Shown: positions 55,381 to 63,447 of the stretch, piece after piece
How positions within the stretch are numbered: the stretch's first letter is position 1
Layout of the letters: every line of letters begins with the position of its first letter
Program-made: the position numbers and the translations under genes
The notes under the pieces: generated by a model
Told to the model about the DNA's origin: nothing
What the model saw: only the letters and a program-made list of their open reading frames with translations
The model's database searches: none
From: G963667145 sp965228195
Lineage (GTDB): Bacteria > Cloacimonadota > Cloacimonadia > G963667145
Assembly (NCBI GenBank): GCA_965228195.1
Contig: OZ245797.1
Coordinates: 372,001 to 436,000 of the forward strand
Reading direction: 5' to 3'
Length of the DNA stretch: 64,000 nucleotides

Positions 55381-55974
55381 TTATTCGCCCAAAGCAAATC
55401 TAGCAAATCTACTGATCTTGATGTTTTCTCCTAGTTTGGCTATCACTTCGGTGATCAAATCTGCCACTTTTTTATCTGGGTCTTTGACAAAATCTTGCTC
55501 CAGCAAGGTGTTTTGTTTGACATATTTGGAGATTTGTCCATCGACAATCTTCTCCACGATCTTCTCTGGCTTACCATCGTTGAGAGCTTTTTGGGTGTAG
55601 ATCTCACGCTCTTTTTCGATCAAGGCTTGATCCAGCTCCTCTTGACACACAGCCAGCGGATTGGTAGCGGCAATATGCATGCAAACATCTTTGCACAAGC
55701 TGGTGAAATCTTCGGTCTTGGCAACGAAATCGGTCTCGCAGCTCATCTCCAAAAGCACGCCCAACTTGTTGTTGGAGTGGATGTAAGAGAAAACGACTCC
55801 CTCGTTGGTGTCTCGCTCGGATTTGCTCTCAGCCTTGGCGATACCTTTCTCACGCAAATACTTGATCGCTTTATCCATATCACCCTCACATTTGAGCAAA
55901 GCTTTCTTGCAGTCCATCATCCCCACGCCAGTTCTTTTTCTCAGGTCCATTACCTCTTTGGCACTAATTGACAT
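55381..55974 (-). CDS. tsf: Elongation factor Ts, short form
   Basis: The 197-residue protein has the N-terminal UBA-like block LRKRTGVGMMDCKKALLKCEGDMDKAIKYLREKG and the core motif CETDFVAKTEDF. It is shorter than the ~280-residue E. coli protein, with a single core subdomain, as in Thermus-type EF-Ts. It exchanges GDP on EF-Tu. Confidence 0.95.
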   Translation of the reverse strand: MSISAKEVMDLRKRTGVGMMDCKKALLKCEGDMDKAIKYLREKGIAKAESKSERDTNEGVVFSYIHSNNKLGVLLEMSCETDFVAKTEDFTSLCKDVCMHIAATNPLAVCQEELDQALIEKEREIYTQKALNDGKPEKIVEKIVDGQISKYVKQNTLLEQDFVKDPDKKVADLITEVIAKLGENIKISRFARFALGE

Positions 55975-55997
55975 TGTTAAACTCCTAAATTAAAAAA

Positions 55998-56837
55998 CTA
56001 CTCTGCAGAAACTTTTTCTTCTGCTGGGGCTGCTTCTACTGCGGCTGCTTCGGGAGCTGGGCTCTCTTCTGGCGCCTGCAACTCATCAGACTCTTTGTCA
56101 GCCATTTGCGCATTTTCAGCTTCTACTTGCTCTTGTGTCCCTTCGCCCTCGGTCAAGATCTTGGCTCCTTCCAAAACGGCGTTGGAGATAGTGTCAAAGA
56201 TAAGACTGACGGCTCTGATGGCGTCGTCGTTGGACGGAATAGGATAATCTATCAAATCTGGGTCGGAGTTGGTATCGACCAGAGCGACAATAGGGATGTT
56301 TTTCTTCACAGCCTCTTTGATGGCAATATCGTCGTTGTTGGTGTCGGATATTACGATGACTCCTGGCAAACGGTCCATCTTGCGCACACCACCCAGTGAT
56401 CTCATCTTCTTGTCGTATTTCTTTTGCATTTTGCTAATCTCGAACTTGGTGTAGTTGTTGATAGAGCCATCTTCCATCATAGAGTCGAACTTGTCTAACT
56501 CTCTTATGCTTTTGCGGATTGTGCTCATATTGGTGAGCATACCACCCAGCCACCTAGAGTTTACATAAAAAGCGCCGCATTTTTGCGCTGCCTCTTTTAC
56601 CGAGTCTTTGGCTTGTTTTTTGGTGCCCACGAAAAGCACCGGCTCACCTTTTTTGGCTACGTTTTTCACAAACTCATAAGCCTCTTCTATCTTATTTACG
56701 GTTTGACCAAGATCAAGAATGTGGATCCCGTTTCTTTTGATGAAGATAAACTTCTTCATCTTAGGGTTCCATTTGTGTGTTTGGTGACCGAAGTGAACTC
56801 CAGCCTCCAAAAGTTGTTTCATAGATACAACTTTCAT
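55998..56837 (-). CDS. rpsB: 30S ribosomal protein S2 with acidic Ala/Glu tail
   Basis: The 279-residue protein has the S2 core (KQLLEAGVHFGHQTHKWNPKMK, LFVGTKKQAKDSV, RWLGGMLTN, PIVALVDTNSDP). Its ~45-residue C-terminal extension (from about 236) is rich in Ala, Glu and Pro. AAGGAG is 7 nt before the ATG. Confidence 0.97.
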   Translation of the reverse strand: MKVVSMKQLLEAGVHFGHQTHKWNPKMKKFIFIKRNGIHILDLGQTVNKIEEAYEFVKNVAKKGEPVLFVGTKKQAKDSVKEAAQKCGAFYVNSRWLGGMLTNMSTIRKSIRELDKFDSMMEDGSINNYTKFEISKMQKKYDKKMRSLGGVRKMDRLPGVIVISDTNNDDIAIKEAVKKNIPIVALVDTNSDPDLIDYPIPSNDDAIRAVSLIFDTISNAVLEGAKILTEGEGTQEQVEAENAQMADKESDELQAPEESPAPEAAAVEAAPAEEKVSAE

Positions 56838-56984
56838 TTTTAGTCTCCTTAACTAGCGGTTATTTTTTGTCTTCTGTCTAGGCAACATCTTGCAGACTCT
56901 TCTCTATAGCAACACAATTGCAATGAGGAAAGCACCGCCCAAGGTGTCCATAAGCCTATATCGAGACAAGATTTGAACAATAAA
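56838..56984 (-). other. rpsI-rpsB spacer, possible rpsB leader
   Basis: This 147-nt gap interrupts an otherwise tight ribosomal operon. On the minus strand it contains small hairpins such as GCAATTGTGTTGC. It could be a leader through which S2 regulates rpsB-tsf, as known in other bacteria, but I do not see a recognised rpsB motif. Confidence 0.25.
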
Positions 56985-57371
56985 CTATCTCTTAGAAAAT
57001 TGTGGTTTCTTACGAGCTTTGGGATGGCCGACGATTTTTCTCTCGACAATCCTTGAGTCTCTAGTCAAAAAACCTTCTTTCTTGAGAGTCCCTCTCAAAG
57101 CCTCATCGTATTCCAAAAGAGCTTTGGAGACGGCGAGCTTCAACGCATCGGCTTGGGCAGATTTTCCGCCACCTTTTACCTGCGCTTTCACATCGAACTT
57201 CTCGGCAAGCTCCACCAACTTCAGGGGTTGCTCAATGGTTTGTAGCAAAATATCTCTTTCAAAATACTCTTTCATCGATAGGTTATTTACGATTCTCTTA
57301 CCTGTGCCCAAAGAGATTCGCACTTTACCAATAGCTGTCTTTCTCTTTCCAACGGCGTCAAAATATTGCAT
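56985..57371 (-). CDS. rpsI: 30S ribosomal protein S9
   Basis: The 128-residue protein has the S9 pattern: AVGKRKTAIGKVRISLGTGK at the start, VKGGGKSAQADALKLAVSKAL and the basic C-terminal tail RKIVGHPKARKKPQFSKR. It lies 9 nt after rplM, the universal pairing. Confidence 0.98.
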   Translation of the reverse strand: MQYFDAVGKRKTAIGKVRISLGTGKRIVNNLSMKEYFERDILLQTIEQPLKLVELAEKFDVKAQVKGGGKSAQADALKLAVSKALLEYDEALRGTLKKEGFLTRDSRIVERKIVGHPKARKKPQFSKR

Positions 57372-57380
57372 AAAATCTCC

Positions 57381-57809
57381 TTAAACCTCTAAATCTTCTG
57401 GGTTTTGTGCTGTGTGGGGATGCTCGGCACCAGCGTAAACTTTCAGCTTGGTGAGCATCTGTCTTCCCAAAGGTCCTTTGGGCAACATCCCTTTTACAGC
57501 GTGAATAATGATTTGCTCAGGTGTTTCCTGGAGCATCCTTTTGAATGACTTTTCTTTGAGACCACTTTGGTAACCACTGTAACTCTTATACACTTTGGCA
57601 TCAGCCTTGTTTCCAGTTACCCTGATCTTTTCGGCATTCACTACCACAACGAAATCGCCAGTGTCCAGGTTCGGCACGAAATAAGGTTTGTGCTTGCCTC
57701 TCAAGATTGAGGCAACTTTGGTAGACAATCTACCCAAAACCTTATCCGTAGCATCCACCTTGAACCAAACTCTTTCGATGTCACTCATCTTTGGTGATAC
57801 GGTTTTCAT
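57381..57809 (-). CDS. rplM: 50S ribosomal protein L13
   Basis: The 142-residue protein has the L13 pattern: VDATDKVLGRLSTKVASILRGKHK, DTGDFVVVVNAEKIRVTGNK and AVKGMLPKGPLGRQML. It is the first gene of rplM-rpsI-rpsB-tsf-pyrH-frr-tmk-ctpA-rnhC-eamA. AAGGAG lies 10-11 nt before the ATG. Confidence 0.98.
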   Translation of the reverse strand: MKTVSPKMSDIERVWFKVDATDKVLGRLSTKVASILRGKHKPYFVPNLDTGDFVVVVNAEKIRVTGNKADAKVYKSYSGYQSGLKEKSFKRMLQETPEQIIIHAVKGMLPKGPLGRQMLTKLKVYAGAEHPHTAQNPEDLEV

Positions 57810-57965
57810 CTTCTATTTTCTCCTTAAAAAAAACTCTTTTTTTTATAACTTTCGTTTTGATTACTTTATCGCTCTGTCGCTATGCTCGGGACCACAACAT
57901 AACCATAGAAAGCAAAGGAAAAATTGAAAGCCAAAATGTCAAATGATTTTCTTCCCGGCAGGGGG

Positions 57966-57999
57966 TTTTTCTTCTCTCCTAGCGGAGGGCTTACTCTTT
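57966..57999. repeat. Repeat copy, inverted relative to 58637-58668
   Basis: TCTCCTAGCGGAGGGCTTAC (57975-57994), followed by TCTTTT, recurs in inverted orientation at 58637-58668 as TTACTCTTTT read on the minus strand after CTCCTGCGGAGGGC. A related TCTCCTAGCGGAGAT lies at 58084. These are fragments of the same repeat family that fills the island edge. Confidence 0.7.
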
Positions 58000-58108
58000 T
58001 CTCTTGCAGAGGGCTCCTCTTTTTTGCAGGGCAGGTAAGCACCCATCCCTTCCTTATTTTGTTAAGTAAATTTATTATTGCTTTCTCCTAGCGGAGATTT
58101 GGTGGTTT

Positions 58109-58376
58109 GGCTTTCAGCCAGACCCTCTCTTTTCGTTGAACGCTCAACGAAAAGAGAGGGGAGAGAAAAGAAAACCGCTCCGCTTCAACTCGCTAGAGAC
58201 AGGTCGTGAGATGTCTTAAGATTACCGTGGCGGGGAGCATCTCCGAGATTTTTTCCTGACTGGCTAATCACTTTGGTCTTTCGTTTTCAACACCTTAAGA
58301 GAGTGCCAAGTGTCTCTGCTCGACCGAGCAAGTGAAAATAAGTGACCCCGATGAAGCGGAGAATATCACCCCACCC
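58109..58376 (+). ncRNA. Candidate structured RNA element, copy 1
   Basis: This ~268-bp element recurs in inverted orientation at 62380-62661. It holds a 17-bp perfect hairpin (arms 58123-58139 and 58144-58160, 4-nt loop). A second domain is closed by CTCCGCTTCA (58178-58187) pairing with TGAAGCGGAG (58352-58361), with inner pairs AGAGAC/GTCTCT (58195/58312), GAGATG/CATCTC (58208/58238) and CACTTTGG/CCAAGTG (58269/58306). The hairpin arms differ from copy 2 at four positions, each compensated on the other arm. Small open frames are not conserved because the copies differ by a 1-nt indel. The RNA nature and its strand are inferred. Confidence 0.55.
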
Positions 58377-58620
58377 AGCTGGGCGGGATAGGTGCTTGCT
58401 TATTTACTTAGAGTGTGGGGACAATCTCCGCTTAACGGGAAATTAGCTCCTTTTCGTTACTTTGTTAAGCCAGTGACAAAAACCACTTTCTAAATAGAGC
58501 TGCAAAGCCAAATACCGAAAATAACAAAACTACGGGTAATAAGCGGGAACAACCACACTTTTTTACTCTACTGGTGACACGCCCCGTCGCTGGCGCTTTG
58601 AAGCGGAGTTGTCTTTTCTG
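58377..58620. other. Gene-free island edge
   Basis: No convincing coding sequence. It contains a GCCCAGCTGGGC-like palindrome remnant (58371-58388), a short CTCCGCTT motif near 58424 and a GAAGCGGAG near 58599 that echo the neighbouring element. The rest has no structure I recognise. Confidence 0.5.
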
Positions 58621-58650
58621 TTACTCTTTTCGGCAATCCGAAAAGAGTAA
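58621..58650. repeat. Perfect 13-bp hairpin
   Basis: TTACTCTTTTCGG (58621-58633) and CCGAAAAGAGTAA (58638-58650) pair perfectly around CAAT. It adjoins the inverted repeat copy at 58637-58668 and has no adjacent gene for which it would be a terminator. Confidence 0.8.
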
Positions 58651-58745
58651 GCCCTCCGCAGGAGAAAAAACATATTCCTCATTCCTAGCGGAAGCAGGAA
58701 TCCATCAGTAGCACGATGCTTTAAAAAGTGCAGGGTTGTGGTGGA
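58651..58745. repeat. Short interspersed repeat, copy A (direct with 59747-59895)
   Basis: CCCTCCGCAGGAGAAA, then CATTCCTAGCGGAAGCAGGA, ATCCATCAGTAGCACGATGC and AAAAAGTGCAGGGTTG recur in the same order and orientation at 59747-59895. The core ATTCCTAGCGGAAGCAGGAAT is an imperfect palindrome of the REP-like type seen in many bacterial genomes. Confidence 0.8.
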
Positions 58746-58748
58746 TTT

Positions 58749-58837
58749 TTTCATTTTTCATCTTTAGTTCTTATTTTCTGACCTGACCACATAAATACGG
58801 CTAATCATTTGAGATTTAATTTATGTGGTCAGGTCAG
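58749..58837. repeat. 60-bp palindrome with lead-in, copy A
   Basis: Perfect 19-bp arms (58778-58796, CTGACCTGACCACATAAAT, and 58819-58837) enclose a 22-nt loop containing ATACGGCTAATCA. A 48-bp lead-in including CATTTTTCATCTTTA is shared as a direct repeat with 59662-59709. The right arm supplies the stop codon of the neighbouring pseudogene. Confidence 0.85.
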
Positions 58838-59674
58838 ATAGCTTCTCCACAATATCTTTGGCGTTCATCTCCATTTTGGAAAAAGCGAACCATTTTTTGC
58901 CTAAATCCTTAAGGCTTGCCCCAAAGTGGTAAACCGTTTGCTTATCAACAATTATAAAACGGTCGTGAGATTTGTTTAGATTTTTTATGCTTATTTTAGG
59001 GTATTGCTGGTTGTATTTTTTTAGATCCAAAGTTAGTCTTTTGTTCGGCTTGGTGTAAACGGTTGCTACCACGCCTGTGCTCCGCTTCGAGAGTAGCATT
59101 AACACGCTTTCGTCCACATAGTTGTCGATAAGGATAATCGATTTTTTTGCTCCTTTTATAATGTCGCAAAAGAAGGCGTAAGCGTCGAAAATCTGCCCCT
59201 CAAAAAATATGCCTTGCTTGGGCGGCAAGCTGGTATTTATTTGCAAATCGATACTATCAACTTTTTTAGCCAGAGAGTGAACGCTATCTTCAATTCTATT
59301 TATTCGCTTGTTTAATGAGTATCCTTTCAGCAAATAATCTTTCAAAATTTTATTTGCCCATATTCTGAATTGCGTGCCTTGCTTTGATTTTACTCGATAC
59401 CCAACAGATATTATAACATCGTATAATATTCTATCAGTCTTTCAACTCTCCTTCCTCCCTCATTTTGAACTGTCGCAAAATTTGCGACAGTTGAGTCTTT
59501 GTTAAGTTCTCCTTCAGAAAAAACATTGTTAATGTGCTTTCCTATCGTCTTTACATCCCTGTTGAAAAGAGAAGCTATTTGCTGTCGGTTAAGCCAAACT
59601 GTATCGTTTTCAATTCTTACTTCGATTCGTGAAAGAAGTTGTTCCGACTGATAAACTACGATTTCATTTTTCAT
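58821..59674 (-). pseudogene. RhuM-like N terminus plus PLD-like C terminus, broken by a frameshift
   Basis: Two frames together match one known gene type. The 5' part (59411-59674) begins MKNEIVVYQSEQLLSRIEVR and has DTVWLNRQQIASLFNRDVKTI, the RhuM/virulence-type DNA-binding domain. The 3' part (to 58821) begins near KDYLLKGYSLNKRI and has a PLD-like region (KSIILIDNYVDESVLMLLSKR, SHDRFIIVDKQTVYHFGASLKDLGKKW). At about 59425 the expected EYY-N-L-D-V-I reads GAATATTATACGATGTTATAA, 4 nt short of the family, which causes the shift. After it the frame SVGYRVKSKQGTQFRIWANKIL is intact. The family is common in accessory regions and its role is unclear. The last residues and stop come from the palindrome at 58778-58837. 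Confidence 0.85.
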
Positions 59675-59747
59675 CTTTAATTCTTATTTTCTGACCTTAC
59701 CACATAAATGAATTCTTGATTGATTAGCCGTATCTATGTGGTCAGGG
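59662..59747. repeat. 60-bp palindrome with lead-in, copy B
   Basis: The copy CTGACCTTACCACATAAAT (59691-59709) pairs imperfectly with ATCTATGTGGTCAGG (59732-59746). Its loop reads TGATTAGCCGTAT, the reverse complement of the loop core of copy A, so the palindrome itself is inverted relative to copy A while the 48-bp lead-in is direct. The lead-in contains the start codon region of the RhuM-like pseudogene. Confidence 0.8.
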
Positions 59748-59895
59748 CCCTCCGCAGGAGAAAGCAAAAATCTCTCGCTTTAATGAGAGCTAAAACAATG
59801 GTGTCTCTGACACCTTATCCTTCTTTCTCATTCCTAGCGAAAGCAGGAATCCATCAGTAGCACGATGCTCAAAAAAGTGTGGGGTTGGGAAAGAA
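59747..59895. repeat. Short interspersed repeat, copy B
   Basis: CCCTCCGCAGGAGAAAGC, CATTCCTAGCGAAAGCAGG and ATCCATCAGTAGCACGATGC followed by AAAAAAGTGTGGGGTTG match copy A at 58651-58745, with a ~60-bp insertion between the first two blocks. The rest of the gap to 60026 shows no gene. Confidence 0.75.
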
Positions 59896-60026
59896 AAAAA
59901 ATCACTTAGTGGAAAAAAGATTGAATAAAATTTTCAATTCACCACTAATTTTATTTCATTCTACAAACCTTTAATATAAACACATTTTTAAATTGCGTAT
60001 AGCCATTGCTAGCTACTGACATTAAG

Positions 60027-62078
60027 TTATCCAAGCTTTTCTATCAATATATCTTTTTCTTCTTTTAACTTATTTAATAAAGCTTTGTCAAAATTGAATT
60101 TATCATAGTATTTTTTTCTAATCTCTTTTTTTTTGGCTTCTATCATTTTCACAGGATTGATTGTTCTTTCATTAAAAACCATATAAGCTAATGATAAAAA
60201 CAGTGGTATAGTAAAAGAGATTATCCAAATCCACTTTTCTAATTCATTCCAACCAAATTTCCAAATTAATAAATAACTCCCCACAAATAATACTAATAAT
60301 AAAATAACAAAAACAAACTTATAGGTTAAAACTTTTTTTGTAATAATATCATCAATAGGTTTTCTTTGTTCAATTAAAATACCAATACTTTTCTCTTTTT
60401 CTTTTAGCAATTTTTCCGTTGACGCTATTATCTTAGATTTGAGAGTCTTTTGAATTTGTTTTGATTTTTCTACCTCTTTCTTTTCTTTCTCTAAATCTCT
60501 TTTTAGTTGACTGTTTTCTAATCCTTGTTTTTCAGCTTTTATTTTAAAATGTTCTTGTTCTTCAGTAAACTTTTCTAAACTATCTTCTGTTATAGCAGAA
60601 AGAACATCTTTAACCGTATCTTCTTTTATTTCTTCTGGTTTTCTTACTTGGTTTCTTAAATTAATGACCCTTGCCTTTGCTTGTTCCTCTGATAAACTTC
60701 CATTCTTAAATTCATTTTGTAATTCACTATATTTTACTCCAACTGTATCATTTAGAAGTTTTGATAAGGATATTTGTGCCTTAGTGATAATATCAAATGA
60801 TTTCGGCAACAAATTTTTACCAAAACCTTTGTTTAATTTAAACCAAAATTTATTAGTTAAAAAACTTAAATGAGTGGCTAAGGGCACATTTCCTGCATCC
60901 TTCAATAAATCATTCCAAGCAACTTTTAAGGTTACAGCATTTCCTGATAAAAGAATAAAGCCTATATTATCAAAATTTGAAAATTTAGCTTCTTTTCTGC
61001 GTATTGAAACAAAATTTAACAATTTTAGATATTCTGTCGCATCTTTATCTATTTCTTTACTAACATTACTATTTATTTCAGTGTTAATTATATTATATTT
61101 ATGATTGTATGACTCAAAGTACTTATCATATTCATCTTCAACGATACCTTTACCTTTCAAAAGCATATAAAAATCAGATTTTTTATCCATAATATCACTT
61201 GTTGAGCTACATCCATTCAAAATTGACATCATTGCTGTAACATCAGGATTAGGTTTTTCATTGCCTTTCAATAAATATTCAGCCTTAGCGAAAAAACCTT
61301 CAATTTCATCACGAGTTTCTCTAAAATATTTTAATCTAATTAATTTTTTACCTGCATTTTGATTTACTTCTTCAAGAAGGTTTAATAAATCTAAAACTAG
61401 TGTTTTATGTAATTCCCCATTATATCCTGCAATGTTAAATAGTATTTCTGTTTCAAGAAAAATTGTTAATTCTTTTCGCCAAGAACCAACATCGTTTATG
61501 TTATTGTTAAATTTTATTCCCGAATATAATATAACACCTTCCCGAATAAGATTTAATTGATTTTTAAAATTCTCCTTATCTTCATTTTCAATTACAAAGG
61601 ATGCAATGTATTTTAAATATTCATTTCCATTGCTCTCGTCAATTAGAAAATTACAGAAATCATGTAAGATAACTTCTTTGTCTTTTTCTTCTAATGTTAT
61701 CTTTTTCTCTTTTTCAATGAATAAACATAATTTATCAATAATTTTTTGATTATTTGATATAATCTGATTTTGCTTTTTATCAAAATCCCCGTCACTGATA
61801 TTTGAAATATCCTTAACTATATATTTTTTTTTTGTGTTTTCTAAAAAATCTAATCTTCCAAGTGAAGTTTTAATTATGGCTCTTGGTATTTCAAATTCAA
61901 ACGAAGTGTTAAATTTATCGTGTATTTCATTTAAATTGAAACTATATATTTTTTTAGTTTTTATCAAGTCTGTTAAAAATGATGCAATAATTCCATAAAC
62001 ATCTTTTTCTGAATTATAAAGCTCTCTAAAAACTGCAAGAGAAGCTAATAAAGTATTATTTACATTTTTGTCATTCAT
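60027..62078 (-). CDS. Uncharacterised 683-residue protein: possible PIN-like domain, coiled coil and two C-terminal membrane segments
   Basis: I do not recognise a named family. Residues 1-95 may be a winged-helix-type region (NLNEIHDKFNTSFEFEIPRAI, TSLGRLDFLENTKKKYIV). Residues ~204-390 resemble a PIN-like nuclease: TIFLETEILFNIAGYNGE (E209, E211), KLIRLKYFRETRDEIEGFF (E254, E258), then after an insertion DATEYLKLLNFVSIRRKE (D346) and NIGFILLSGNAVTLKVAW. The first acidic site is Glu, not the usual Asp. Residues ~495-570 form a charged coiled coil. Membrane segments lie at ~587-607 and ~617-635, followed by a basic tail. The gene is clearly more AT-rich than the flanking genes and sits alone between repeats, which suggests transfer. 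The PIN assignment is by eye. Confidence 0.7.
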   Translation of the reverse strand: MNDKNVNNTLLASLAVFRELYNSEKDVYGIIASFLTDLIKTKKIYSFNLNEIHDKFNTSFEFEIPRAIIKTSLGRLDFLENTKKKYIVKDISNISDGDFDKKQNQIISNNQKIIDKLCLFIEKEKKITLEEKDKEVILHDFCNFLIDESNGNEYLKYIASFVIENEDKENFKNQLNLIREGVILYSGIKFNNNINDVGSWRKELTIFLETEILFNIAGYNGELHKTLVLDLLNLLEEVNQNAGKKLIRLKYFRETRDEIEGFFAKAEYLLKGNEKPNPDVTAMMSILNGCSSTSDIMDKKSDFYMLLKGKGIVEDEYDKYFESYNHKYNIINTEINSNVSKEIDKDATEYLKLLNFVSIRRKEAKFSNFDNIGFILLSGNAVTLKVAWNDLLKDAGNVPLATHLSFLTNKFWFKLNKGFGKNLLPKSFDIITKAQISLSKLLNDTVGVKYSELQNEFKNGSLSEEQAKARVINLRNQVRKPEEIKEDTVKDVLSAITEDSLEKFTEEQEHFKIKAEKQGLENSQLKRDLEKEKKEVEKSKQIQKTLKSKIIASTEKLLKEKEKSIGILIEQRKPIDDIITKKVLTYKFVFVILLLVLFVGSYLLIWKFGWNELEKWIWIISFTIPLFLSLAYMVFNERTINPVKMIEAKKKEIRKKYYDKFNFDKALLNKLKEEKDILIEKLG

Positions 62079-62379
62079 ATTTTCTTTTTTTTACTCCACT
62101 TTTTTGTTTGTTTTGCTTGTCCCATTATTTTATATTACTTAAGTCTAGTTATTGCTATATATCTTCGCTCATGCCTGACCACTAACTTCTTATCATCACC
62201 ATTCTGCATTTCGTCCCTATTTGACACCCTAGCTACATTGTTTATCTCTTTTATCATCTTAAATCTTATTCGTCAAAAAGATTAGCTTAAACTTCTTTGT
62301 CAACCTAAATAGTTAGCACAGACTTGCGCTAGCCACAAAGATAGGCGGGGTGGCTGGCTCGTCAGAGCCAAATTCTGCG
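62079..62379. other. Gene-free stretch upstream of the 683-residue protein gene
   Basis: An AT-rich leader to ~62290 probably holds the promoter of the minus-strand gene, but I could not pick a convincing -35/-10 pair. From 62310 the composition changes to GC-richer repeat sequence leading into structured element copy 2. No gene is seen. Confidence 0.45.
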
Positions 62380-62661
62380 GGTGGGGCGGCACTCTCCGCT
62401 TCATCGGGGTCACTTTTTTTCTTTTCTTGGTCGAGCAGAGACACTTGGCACTCTCGTAAGGTGTTGAAAACGCAAAGACCAAAGTGATTAGCCAGTCAGG
62501 AAAAAATCTCGGAGATGCTCTGCGCCACGGTAATCTTTAAACATCTCACGAACCGTCTCTAGCGAGTTGAAGCGGAGCGGTTTTCTTTTCCCCTCCACCT
62601 TTTCGTTGAGCGGTCAACGAAAAGGTGGAGACCCACCGTAGGTGACATGTTGGCTGAAAGC
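62380..62661 (-). ncRNA. Candidate structured RNA element, copy 2 (inverted)
   Basis: Read on the minus strand this matches copy 1. The closing stem lies at 62394-62403 with 62568-62577, and the main hairpin at 62593-62609 with 62614-62630. In the 184-nt inner domain I count about 14 differences from copy 1, including a 1-nt indel. In the hairpin the stem changes from CCCTCTC to CTCCACC on one arm with matching changes on the other. Copy 2 has ~19 extra nt between the TTTCAGCCA edge and the hairpin. Confidence 0.55.
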
Positions 62662-62703
62662 AAAAAGCAAAAAATAAAGGTGACACATCATCGCCACAAG
62701 GCG

Positions 62704-62740
62704 AAAAAATCCACCTCGCCCAGCTGGGCGGGGATTTTTT
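62704..62740 (-). terminator. Terminator of the ABC transporter / TPR-like operon, possibly bidirectional
   Basis: AAAAAATCC (62704-62712) and GGATTTTTT (62732-62740) enclose the palindrome CGCCCAGCTGGGCG (62717-62730). On the minus strand it ends in six T about 30 nt after the stop at 62769. The core GCCCAGCTGGGC also occurs beside copy 1 of the structured element. Confidence 0.75.
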
Positions 62741-62768
62741 CACTTTTATTTTTTCACTTTTATTTTCT

Positions 62769-63434
62769 CTATTGACCTAAAGCTTTTGTTAGCTTCGCCT
62801 TCATCTGCAATAGATCATCTTGCATCCCCACAACTTTTGCTTGCGCCTTGGAAACTTTATCCAGATACTTTTTTGCCTCTTGTGGCTCTTTTGGCTGTTC
62901 AAGGTAGTATCGCCCCACAAAAATATTGGCAAGGGTGTGCAAAAACTGGTCTTTAGTTTCCAGCAAAAAATAGTAATCTGCCAAGATCGTGTCTTCAAAG
63001 TCGTAATATTTGCTGGGGTAGTTAACAAACGAAATTAGCCGATAGTAACGGATTTGCCAGTGGTTTGGCTCTTCTTGCACAGCCTCTTCTAATAACTTTA
63101 TGGCACCACGAGATTTAAAAACGACTATCGGGAATACCCGATATTTTAAGCAACAAGACTCCACTAAGCCCAGATAAGCTTTGTAGAGAGGCTCTTGGTG
63201 CTGAGCAAAATACTCTTCTGCCAACTCTCTTGCTTTAAAGATCGTCTTTTCTTTGTCAAGCTCACCGGCTTCTATCTGATCGGTAAACTGGTAGTAGTAA
63301 AACAAAGATTGCAAAAGTTTATCGCCCTCTACTTCCGTTTTGCTCAGTTTTAGCAGCTGATAATCCTCGGGTATTTGAGCTTGAGCGAAAAGCGATCCAC
63401 CGCTCAAGAGCAGCAAAATTAAAAATTTTCTCAT
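62769..63434 (-). CDS. Periplasmic TPR-like protein of unknown function
   Basis: The 221-residue protein has a clear signal peptide (FLILLLLSGGSLFAQA, cleavage after AQA) and a helical body with TPR-like pairs (AIKLLEEAVQEEPNHWQIRYYRL, GRYYLEQPKEPQEAKKYLDKV). It starts 13 nt after the ABC ATPase gene, so it may serve the same export system. I do not recognise a specific family. Confidence 0.7.
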   Translation of the reverse strand: MRKFLILLLLSGGSLFAQAQIPEDYQLLKLSKTEVEGDKLLQSLFYYYQFTDQIEAGELDKEKTIFKARELAEEYFAQHQEPLYKAYLGLVESCCLKYRVFPIVVFKSRGAIKLLEEAVQEEPNHWQIRYYRLISFVNYPSKYYDFEDTILADYYFLLETKDQFLHTLANIFVGRYYLEQPKEPQEAKKYLDKVSKAQAKVVGMQDDLLQMKAKLTKALGQ

Positions 63435-63447
63435 CTTTTTCTCCTTA

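Noticed and set aside
58821..59674. Programmed ribosomal frameshift in the RhuM-like gene
   Set aside because: There is no slippery heptamer or downstream structure at the junction, and four bases are missing relative to the family as I recall it, which fits a deletion.
58109..62661. Ordinary insertion sequence with terminal inverted repeats
   Set aside because: There is no transposase between the copies, the repeats are long and structured, and I see no target-site duplication at the outer edges.
62300..62743. Two short minus-strand open frames and their partners in the first element copy
   Set aside because: They lie in the structured element, and the 1-nt indel between the copies breaks any shared frame. 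Conservation is of pairing, not of protein.
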